DNA of 13,833 nucleotides. Origin: Candidatus Bathyarchaeota archaeon. GTDB lineage: Archaea > Asgardarchaeota > Lokiarchaeia > Sigyniarchaeales > Sigyniarchaeaceae. Positions 8,241 through 13,833 of this stretch are shown in pieces. The position numbers and the translations under genes are program-made. Every line of letters begins with the position of its first letter. Within the stretch, counting starts at the first letter, position 1. The DNA is taken from positions 1 through 13,833 of the forward strand of contig WJJB01000212.1 in NCBI GenBank assembly GCA_014729935.1, in the 5' to 3' direction. The notes beneath the pieces were generated by a model that saw only the letters and a program-made list of their open reading frames with translations, was not told where the DNA came from and made no database searches.

Positions 8241-8252
8241 ATTATAAATTTA
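8241..8252. promoter_or_regulatory. Shared, near-palindromic TATA region between divergent genes
   Basis: ATTATAAATTTA reads as TTATAAAT on the plus strand and as TTTATAAT on the minus strand. The minus-strand copy is preceded by a good A-rich BRE (CAATAAA). Plus-strand transcription would start near 8270, about 35 nt before the ATG at 8307. Minus-strand transcription would start near 8219, about 50 nt before the ATG at 8166. This suggests joint control of the UbiA operon and the plus-strand radical SAM gene. It also argues against a TTG start at 8253 for the latter. Confidence 0.5.
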
Positions 8253-8306
8253 TTGCGTAGCGCATTCTCCAACACTTTACTTGATACTTTCACCCGTGCC
8301 GTGAAT

Positions 8307-9815
8307 ATGCGAGTTCTCCTCATTCAAACACCGCAAGTAACTAGGGACGTCATATCTCTCAAGGGAATTGAGATGCCCATGAACCTCGCATACTTGGCAT
8401 CCGGGTTGGAGCATCCTGGTGACTTGTTATCCGCCTACGGCCACGACGTGCTCCCGGAGTCACTAGAATTACGTGAAAAAGAACCAATCAACGTGCGCAT
8501 CCTTGACTTGCAATTTTATCAGGATCCTTGGAGAATCCTATCATCAGAGGTTAGGAGATTCAAACCATCCCTAATTGGTATCACATCCTTCACCATTCAA
8601 GCAAAACACGTGGATAGGATCGCCCAGGTAGCCAAGGAACGAGACGATGATGTGCTCATCACGTTCGGTGGTCCGCATGCTTCCGCCCTTCCCGGGAAAT
8701 CATTGAGTGAAATGCCACATGTGGATGTTATCGTGGTGGGAGAGGGGGAAGTAACACTCCTTGAAATTGCTGGATGCGTATTTTCGAAGAACGAGGGCAA
8801 TTCCACCAATGAGGTCAGGCATCATTTATCAAAAGTCAAGGGCATCTATTACCGGGATGCAGGTGACAAGAAGGAAATCAAGGTTAGCCCTCCCAGGCCC
8901 CTAATCAAGAATCTTGACTTGATTCCATTCCCCGCAAGGGATAAATTGCATCTTGAGATGTACAAGCCACTATTCGTAAATTACTGGAGATTACCATCGA
9001 CCGGTATCCTCAGCTCTCGCGGTTGCCCATATAATTGTTCATATTGCTCGAAGGCGGTTTTCAAGAGAAAATTCAGGATGCGGAGTCCTGAAAATGTACT
9101 TGAGGAAATGCGCTCCTGTGAAAAAAAATATGGTATCAAGGATTTCCGGTTTTACGATGATGCTGTTACCATTAGCCGGCATTGGGTGAAGAAATTCTGC
9201 AAGCTTCTCATTGACCAGGATACGGATTACACGTGGAATGCATTTTCCCGGGTTTCAGATGTAACCCCTGCCATGTTAAAAATGATGAAACGTGCCGGGT
9301 GTTATCATCTTAAATTTGGAGTGGAGACTGGATCAAATCATATCCTGAAACAAATCAACAAGACAACGACCTTGCAGGACGCCCGAAATGCAATCAAGCA
9401 CACCGATGAGGCAGGTATGGAATCCTTGGCATATTTCATCATCAATTTCCCTGGTGAAAGCATTGATTCCATGCTGAACACCATCAAGTTTGCGAAGGAA
9501 TTGAATGCAACATATGCAATGTTTTTCCACTGCAAGCCATTGCCTGGTTCGAAATTATATGCGGATGCAGTTAGGGATGATACCTTGATTCACACTGATT
9601 GGGAGTATTACGGGGAGGAAGATCCACCGGTGCTCAGGAACCAAGCATCTTACAGGGAGACACGGAATATCCTGCGTGATGCCTACAATCAATATTATCT
9701 CAGGCCTCGTTACTTGATGAAATGGGTAAAGGATATTGCCCTCAATTTTTCAATCGAGAAAATTAAACGGCTATTCGATGGAATCAAGACATTCATGCCA
9801 TCAAGGCGTCAATAG
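8307..9815 (+). CDS. Cobalamin-binding-type radical SAM enzyme (3 of 3)
   Basis: From the ATG at 8307 the protein has 502 residues and begins MRVLLIQTPQ, the usual first strand of a class B B12 domain. That domain includes MPMNLAYLASGL, FGGPHASALPG (120-130) and VVGEGEVTLLE. It also has an extra loop of about 25 residues after the first helix (about 35-60). The radical SAM triad is C240, C244 and C247 in GCPYNCSYC. The barrel shows FRFYDDAV, YTWNAFSR, a FGVETGS motif and IINFPGES. The C-terminus (YYLRPRYLMKWVKD) is amphipathic, as in the two paralogues. A methylase or ring-modifying role is expected, with the substrate unknown. An in-frame TTG at 8253 or GTG at 8301 would lengthen it, but the added residues do not fit the family and the TTG lies upstream of the likely transcription start. 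It is the only plus-strand gene and diverges from the UbiA operon. Confidence 0.9.
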   Translation: MRVLLIQTPQVTRDVISLKGIEMPMNLAYLASGLEHPGDLLSAYGHDVLPESLELREKEPINVRILDLQFYQDPWRILSSEVRRFKPSLIGITSFTIQAKHVDRIAQVAKERDDDVLITFGGPHASALPGKSLSEMPHVDVIVVGEGEVTLLEIAGCVFSKNEGNSTNEVRHHLSKVKGIYYRDAGDKKEIKVSPPRPLIKNLDLIPFPARDKLHLEMYKPLFVNYWRLPSTGILSSRGCPYNCSYCSKAVFKRKFRMRSPENVLEEMRSCEKKYGIKDFRFYDDAVTISRHWVKKFCKLLIDQDTDYTWNAFSRVSDVTPAMLKMMKRAGCYHLKFGVETGSNHILKQINKTTTLQDARNAIKHTDEAGMESLAYFIINFPGESIDSMLNTIKFAKELNATYAMFFHCKPLPGSKLYADAVRDDTLIHTDWEYYGEEDPPVLRNQASYRETRNILRDAYNQYYLRPRYLMKWVKDIALNFSIEKIKRLFDGIKTFMPSRRQ

Positions 9816-9822
9816 TCAATAG
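9809..9822. repeat. Tandem 7-bp repeat at a stop/stop junction
   Basis: TCAATAG occurs twice in direct succession (9809-9815 and 9816-9822). The first copy holds the TAG stop of the plus-strand radical SAM gene. The second copy holds the TGA stop of the minus-strand fusion gene. No bases separate the two coding regions. Confidence 0.8.
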
Positions 9823-11906
9823 GTATTCCTCGACGCGAATGAACGAAGGATCATGCGCACCCTTTCCCCGAGGGCACCAACCAGCAGTTGTGGGAATAAA
9901 CGCCAATTGAAGATGATGTTATTCATCAAGGCACATTCCCAGGTGCATGAACATTCTTCTGCCTCCAATAATCCCCGGGTTTCACTAGCACGCTTTGAAC
10001 CAAGTACATCTTCCATTGAATAACCATGCTCCTTCAAGTTTCCAAACCCGATATCCATGGATTCGCAAGGTGCAACCCTTCCGTCTGGATACAGTACGGC
10101 AACGGTTTCACCCGCAAGGCATTTACATGGCATGGTGCCACGTGTTTTGGAAAAGATCGCGTGTCTTGGCGTCAATGCGTCCACTTGATTCCTGAAATTG
10201 GAAAGAATGTAATTTCGATAAGTAGTTCCCATTCGACGTTTCTTGTTAAGCAGTGATACCACCCGGGCATACCTCGCAAGATTGACGTCTAGGCTTGTAC
10301 CATCCCGAGGGGTGCCCCGAACGAGAGAGAGGTAATGTCCGTCAATCCTGTAGTTTTCGTGGATGAATTCAACGAGATGCTTGATCTCATCTTCATTTTG
10401 CTTGACGAAGCACGTGTTCACGGTTACGTTCACCTGGGGATACCTGTTTCGTAAAAGGATGAGATGTTCCAGTAGGGTGATTGCCTTTTCAAAGGATCCG
10501 GGAACGCCACGAATCTCATCATGGGTTGCCTTCAAGCCATCGATTGACACGGAAATGTTGAACTCGAGTCCCGGTGCACGCTTGCACACCTCCTTGACCA
10601 TCCGAATGAGGGATTGGGGTAATAATGCATTTGTATGCAAGCTCACGTGTTCCAATCTTGCACGCGCGTGAAATTGCAAGATGATGGATGCGAGATCCTT
10701 TCGAAGTGTTGGCTCTCCACCGGTAATGGTTAGCATTTTCAATCGACCATATTTTTCCGCAATCGTGGCGATCTCACTCAAATCCAGTTGAGTTTCAGGC
10801 TCTTCTTTAGTCAAGTGGTTCCAATAAAAACAATGCTTGCAGCGTGCATTGCAAGCATCCGTGACGAAGAACACGAGGTGTGAGGGCATTGAATTGAACC
10901 TGAATAGAAATTGATCCAAAAAACCACCGTTCCGTGGGTTATAGGGGTTTTCCAAGCCGATCAAGTATTTCGTGATAGCCAAGACACCCCCGAGTAGCGA
11001 TATGGTCGCCCATACGTTTATGGGAATGATGGATGCAAGCATGAATCCAAGACCTTTTTCTCGTGAAACAAACTTGTAAAAATGTAAGTTCAAGAAGATC
11101 GTAATCAAGAAACATGAGAGGGCAACCAAGATGAATGGCAACCATGAAAATGTGAACATCAAGAATGTTAAGCTTAAAAACGAGAATATACCAGTAAGGA
11201 TTTCTTGAAGACTGGCATTTGCCTTCTCTAACCGTCCCGTCATGAAAAAAACCCGAGCCCATGCGTGGGAACGATGGAATAAAGCACGAGCTCGTTGCCA
11301 GTAACCAGTGAAGTGATGATCCACGATTAATTCAGGATCTGTATGCAGAACATGCCGCTCTCGAAGCCGGGTACCAAGCTCGAATTCCTCACCAAATCCA
11401 GGTGGCGTGAAACTCTCGTTAAATCCCCCAATTGCTCGAAAAGCGTCTTTCTTGATCGAGAACGCGTGAGAATGAACGAAGGAGCTTTCCAAGATACCAT
11501 GGAGCATGTGGTACCATTTCAGGGCAAGCAGATCTGCTCCAAAACCTCCATCTGTTGATTTCTTGGCAGCAATGCCTTGATACACCACGATTCCATGCTT
11601 TGCATGAGCATTCTTGATCTTTTTTATTGTATCTTCCCTGACACGCACATCTGCATCGATAAAAAACAAAATATCACCCGTTGCAACATCCGCACCCTCA
11701 TTACGGGCTGCAGCAGGCCCCCTGTTGCGTGATAACCTGATGTATCTAATATCAAATCTATCGATGGATTCAAGAATCTGGGTGCTCGATGCATCATCCA
11801 CGACGATGATCTCGTGAATCTTCTCCGTGGAACGGTTCAAGCTATCAAGACAGTGTGATAAATCTTCCCCATCATCGTGCGTGGGGATTATGACGGATAC
11901 TTTCAC
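9816..11906 (-). CDS. Membrane GT2 glycosyltransferase fused to a radical SAM/SPASM-like enzyme
   Basis: This is a single 696-residue frame with two catalytic parts. Residues 1-230 are a GT-A fold, family 2 glycosyltransferase: VSVIIPTHDDGED, VVDDAS (D37/D38), the metal/nucleotide-sugar motif DAD (84-86), and FGEEFELGTRLR (171-182). Hydrophobic segments at about 240-275 and 288-315 anchor it in the membrane. From about 340 a radical SAM domain has the triad C352, C356 and C359 (CNARCKHC), GGEP (396-399), SVSIDGLK and HDEIRG. The C-terminus is SPASM/twitch-like: C594 and C596, then YPDGRVAPC (C614), FGNL, and C652, C654 and C658, enough for at least one auxiliary Fe-S cluster. A GTG start at 11906 was chosen because the conserved GT2 strand begins at once and an AGGGGA site precedes it. 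It lies 4 nt after the GT2 gene stop. It probably transfers a sugar and oxidises or rearranges a membrane-linked product. The substrate is unknown. Confidence 0.9.
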   Translation of the reverse strand: MKVSVIIPTHDDGEDLSHCLDSLNRSTEKIHEIIVVDDASSTQILESIDRFDIRYIRLSRNRGPAAARNEGADVATGDILFFIDADVRVREDTIKKIKNAHAKHGIVVYQGIAAKKSTDGGFGADLLALKWYHMLHGILESSFVHSHAFSIKKDAFRAIGGFNESFTPPGFGEEFELGTRLRERHVLHTDPELIVDHHFTGYWQRARALFHRSHAWARVFFMTGRLEKANASLQEILTGIFSFLSLTFLMFTFSWLPFILVALSCFLITIFLNLHFYKFVSREKGLGFMLASIIPINVWATISLLGGVLAITKYLIGLENPYNPRNGGFLDQFLFRFNSMPSHLVFFVTDACNARCKHCFYWNHLTKEEPETQLDLSEIATIAEKYGRLKMLTITGGEPTLRKDLASIILQFHARARLEHVSLHTNALLPQSLIRMVKEVCKRAPGLEFNISVSIDGLKATHDEIRGVPGSFEKAITLLEHLILLRNRYPQVNVTVNTCFVKQNEDEIKHLVEFIHENYRIDGHYLSLVRGTPRDGTSLDVNLARYARVVSLLNKKRRMGTTYRNYILSNFRNQVDALTPRHAIFSKTRGTMPCKCLAGETVAVLYPDGRVAPCESMDIGFGNLKEHGYSMEDVLGSKRASETRGLLEAEECSCTWECALMNNIIFNWRLFPQLLVGALGERVRMILRSFASRNTY

Positions 11907-11910
11907 CTTT

Positions 11911-12636
11911 TCAATCCCCTTTTTTCCTCCAAAGTCCTTGGTAGCGGAAACGTAATAATGAATACAGACGTTTCATGTACAATAATCCATCCTTCACCAA
12001 ACGCCATTTCGGGTACCCTCCTTTTCTCCCATGCCAGCTATTTGCTACCAAGAGTATTCTTTTCTCCAAAAGGAGCGCTTTCAACGGTAATTCAATGGTT
12101 ATATCAAAATTCTGGGATTCTATTGAGATTGATCGGATGAATTCCTTGCTGTACATCTTGAAGGCATTACTCAAGTCTGAATAAGGAATCCTGAAAAATA
12201 TCGATGCAAGGATGTTGAAAAACCTATTGGCGACGAGCTTGATTATTGGATAACCCACCACGGTACTTCTTGGATTGAATCTAGTTCCAAATATTGCATC
12301 CGGTTCATGAATCTTCGCCAAGCGCATCATGGTATGCACGTCGGCAGGATCCTCGCTCGAATCAGCCATGATGATCACGAAATAATCCCCATGTGCTACA
12401 TCGAACCCCGCCTTCAGGGCATGACCGAAACCGCTTGCACCCACGGGTCGTTCGATGACCTTGATTGCAAGATCCTTTGAAAATGACTTCACGACCTTGG
12501 CCGTCCCATCAGTGGAACCATCGTTGACCACGATTATCTCATAATCTTCCCCACCAATTTCTTGGTGGAGTCGCCTTAGACAATATGCGATGGTGCTCTC
12601 CTCGTTAAACGCGGGGATGATGATTGAGAACATCAT
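11911..12636 (-). CDS. GT2 glycosyltransferase, polyprenyl-phosphate sugar synthase-like
   Basis: The 241-residue soluble GT-A enzyme resembles dolichol-phosphate mannose synthases and related archaeal GT2 proteins. Visible motifs are IIIPAFNEE (5-13), VVNDGSTDGT (37-45), GFGHALKAGF (69-78) and MADSSEDP (90-97), where DSSED takes the place of the usual DADLQDP. FGTRF (116-120), DLSNAFKMYS and NFDITIELPLKAL follow. Family members transfer a sugar from GDP- or UDP-sugar to polyprenyl phosphate or a lipid-linked glycan. The donor and acceptor cannot be told from sequence. It has no transmembrane helices, though the basic/aromatic C-terminus (KRLYSLLRFRYQGLWRKK) may touch the membrane. It starts MM; either ATG could serve. 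It ends 4 nt before the GTG of the glycosyltransferase-radical SAM fusion, so the two are almost certainly co-transcribed and probably work together. Confidence 0.88.
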   Translation of the reverse strand: MMFSIIIPAFNEESTIAYCLRRLHQEIGGEDYEIIVVNDGSTDGTAKVVKSFSKDLAIKVIERPVGASGFGHALKAGFDVAHGDYFVIIMADSSEDPADVHTMMRLAKIHEPDAIFGTRFNPRSTVVGYPIIKLVANRFFNILASIFFRIPYSDLSNAFKMYSKEFIRSISIESQNFDITIELPLKALLLEKRILLVANSWHGRKGGYPKWRLVKDGLLYMKRLYSLLRFRYQGLWRKKGD

Positions 12637-12689
12637 GATGAATGCACTAGGGAGTATTCATGCATGGTTAGAGGGAAGGGCAAAGCGAT

Positions 12690-12705
12690 GGCTAAATTAA
12701 TTTTT
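12690..12705 (-). promoter_or_regulatory. Possible TATA region upstream of the GT2 gene
   Basis: An AT-rich island (minus strand AAAAATTAATTTAG) lies just after the trpS stop, about 60 nt before the GT2 start. That is a plausible distance for an archaeal promoter with a roughly 30-nt leader. It may let the two glycosyltransferase genes be expressed separately from trpS, but read-through is equally possible. Confidence 0.3.
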
Positions 12706-12708
12706 CGC

Positions 12709-13803
12709 TCATTCATCCAAGTCGAGGATCTTCCTCGCCGTTGGGAGTAACTTTTTCTTTCGTGTACCATGATCTCGCACGTAGGAGAGAACTGTATCAA
12801 TGGCAAATTTCTTGCATTCTCCACATAATAAATTCCCGGCTTTGCATTCCTCGTATATTTCCATCAATTTCTTATCATCTTGGAGAAAATGATAGGTCAA
12901 TAGTTTATGAATCATGCACATTGCCGGCCTGCCTCCCTTATCGCGCTGCTCTTGGAGAGTATCGCGCCCACCAGTGAGCGCATTCTGTAGCTTCCGCTTT
13001 ATGGTTTTCTCATTCTCCTCAAACGTGAAATAGCTATTTGGATTTCTCTTGCTCATTTTATCCGAGCCATCCAATCCCTCGAGTAGCCGATGGTAGGTTG
13101 CTCCAGGAAGGAAAAACCCATGTTTTTTCTGGTAATACTTTCTGGTCAGGTCACGCGTTAAGCGAATATGGGGATCTTGGTCTATACCTACTGGAACAAC
13201 AGTTGGCATTGGATACTCCCTTAGCTGCGGAAGCAATATATCAGCCACTTGCACCAGCGCAGACAAATACAACCCGAATTGATGCTCTCCATATATCGCC
13301 CTGAGCATGTTATTGGTAACGCCCTTCGAGACGAAATATGGCGTGCTTTTCACCGTGGGTTCTTGGGATTGGCGCCATATGTACGCCCTTTCTGGATCCA
13401 GTCCAACTGCCAAAATGTCAGCCAGATTATCAATTGCAGTCGATGCACTTTCCTCATAGGGAATACCGTTATCTTGCCAAGATTCGATATCCGCAATGCA
13501 ATAATATGCCTTGCCACCCATTTTTTGCAATTCCACGATTTCAGAAGCCGTCGTGAAGGTTCCCAAGTGAAAGGCCCCAGATGGCTTGATCCCACTCATG
13601 ACTGCCCAAGGTTTTCCAGCATCAACCGCCTTGAGGATGTTTCCGAAATCACGATGGCCAAAAATGATTCGCCTCCTGAAAAATCGATTATCCTTCATCT
13701 TACCTGTTATCTCTTCATCAATCTCCTCGATGCCAAATTCCTTGCACACCCGGTCATAGTCATCTATCTGGCTTTCGCCCCATGGATTTAAGGACATGAG
13801 CAT
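12709..13803 (-). CDS. trpS: Tryptophanyl-tRNA synthetase, archaeal type
   Basis: This class I aminoacyl-tRNA synthetase charges tRNA-Trp with tryptophan in the cytoplasm. The protein has 364 residues, normal for the archaeal/eukaryotic form. Visible signatures are NPWG near the N-terminus, the HIGH-equivalent PSGAFHLGTF (74-83), WRQSQEPT, GIDQDPH (207-213), and GSDKMSKRNPNSYF carrying KMSKR (249-253). A family-typical C-terminal NLLCGECKKFA follows. All catalytic motifs are intact. The frame is closed by an in-frame TGA immediately before the ATG at 13803. A GTGA site (13804-13807) sits 6 nt before the second ATG at 13797, so translation may really start there and shorten the protein by two residues. 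It is a housekeeping gene, and its link to the glycosyltransferase genes downstream (72 bp) is probably positional only. Confidence 0.97.
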   Translation of the reverse strand: MLMSLNPWGESQIDDYDRVCKEFGIEEIDEEITGKMKDNRFFRRRIIFGHRDFGNILKAVDAGKPWAVMSGIKPSGAFHLGTFTTASEIVELQKMGGKAYYCIADIESWQDNGIPYEESASTAIDNLADILAVGLDPERAYIWRQSQEPTVKSTPYFVSKGVTNNMLRAIYGEHQFGLYLSALVQVADILLPQLREYPMPTVVPVGIDQDPHIRLTRDLTRKYYQKKHGFFLPGATYHRLLEGLDGSDKMSKRNPNSYFTFEENEKTIKRKLQNALTGGRDTLQEQRDKGGRPAMCMIHKLLTYHFLQDDKKLMEIYEECKAGNLLCGECKKFAIDTVLSYVRDHGTRKKKLLPTARKILDLDE

Positions 13804-13833
13804 TCACTTTGAAAGTACATGTATCGTGATTGA

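Noticed and set aside
8253..8306. TTG start extending the plus-strand radical SAM protein by 18 residues
   Set aside because: The extra residues do not resemble the family N-terminus, and the codon lies upstream of the transcription start predicted from the TATA box.
4366..9815. Naming the three radical SAM enzymes as GDGT ring synthases, calditol synthase or hopanoid enzymes
   Set aside because: The B12 plus radical SAM layout is shared by many functions, and no family-specific motif could be recognised by eye.
9816..12636. A RiPP cluster similar to mycofactocin, which pairs a GT2 with a radical SAM/SPASM enzyme
   Set aside because: No precursor peptide, RiPP recognition element or dehydrogenase is visible, and the gaps are too short to hide one.
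12637..12708. tRNA or structured RNA in the gap between trpS and the GT2 gene
   Set aside because: The 72-bp gap shows no cloverleaf elements or convincing hairpin, only an AT-rich island.
13249..13791. Plus-strand 180-codon open frame
   Set aside because: It lies wholly antisense to trpS, which has every family motif, and its translation shows no recognisable domain.

Overview
The window looks archaeal. The tryptophanyl-tRNA synthetase at the right end has the archaeal/eukaryotic form, with the N-terminal NPWG and KMSKR signatures. Promoters are BRE/TATA-like, not -35/-10, and Shine-Dalgarno sites are weak or absent at several starts. The left end carries a very large beta-helix/PKD/calcium-repeat protein with one C-terminal membrane anchor, a type common in Asgard archaea and some Thermoplasmatota. 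I lean towards an Asgard-like archaeon, but the sequence alone does not settle the lineage.

Layout, left to right. Positions 1-4263 (minus) hold one open frame that runs off the left edge: signal peptide, NosD-type parallel beta-helix, three PKD domains, DxDxDG calcium repeats, a transmembrane helix and a basic cytoplasmic tail. A 102-bp gap carries its promoter. Positions 4366-8166 (minus) form a tight three-gene operon whose stop and start codons abut exactly: a UbiA-family prenyltransferase resembling polyprenyl-phosphate phosphoribosyltransferase, then two cobalamin-binding-type radical SAM enzymes. A third such radical SAM enzyme lies at 8307-9815 on the plus strand, diverging from the UbiA gene across a short shared promoter region. 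It converges with zero spacing on 9816-11906 (minus), which encodes a family 2 glycosyltransferase plus membrane helices fused to a radical SAM/SPASM-like domain. Upstream of that are a soluble GT2 enzyme like polyprenyl-phosphate sugar synthases (11911-12636) and trpS (12709-13803).

Reading as a system (inference): a membrane-linked glycan or lipid-modification locus. The UbiA protein would make a polyprenyl-phosphate pentose, the GT2 protein a polyprenyl-phosphate hexose or a glycan elongation step, and the membrane glycosyltransferase-radical SAM fusion would build and chemically alter the product. The three cobalamin radical SAM enzymes, all with similar basic/hydrophobic C-terminal tails, could methylate or rearrange the sugar or the lipid. 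The adjacent surface protein has about 65 N-glycosylation sequons and could be an acceptor. No RiPP precursor, tRNA, rRNA, CRISPR array, transposase or integration site was seen. All gaps between genes are about 140 bases or shorter.
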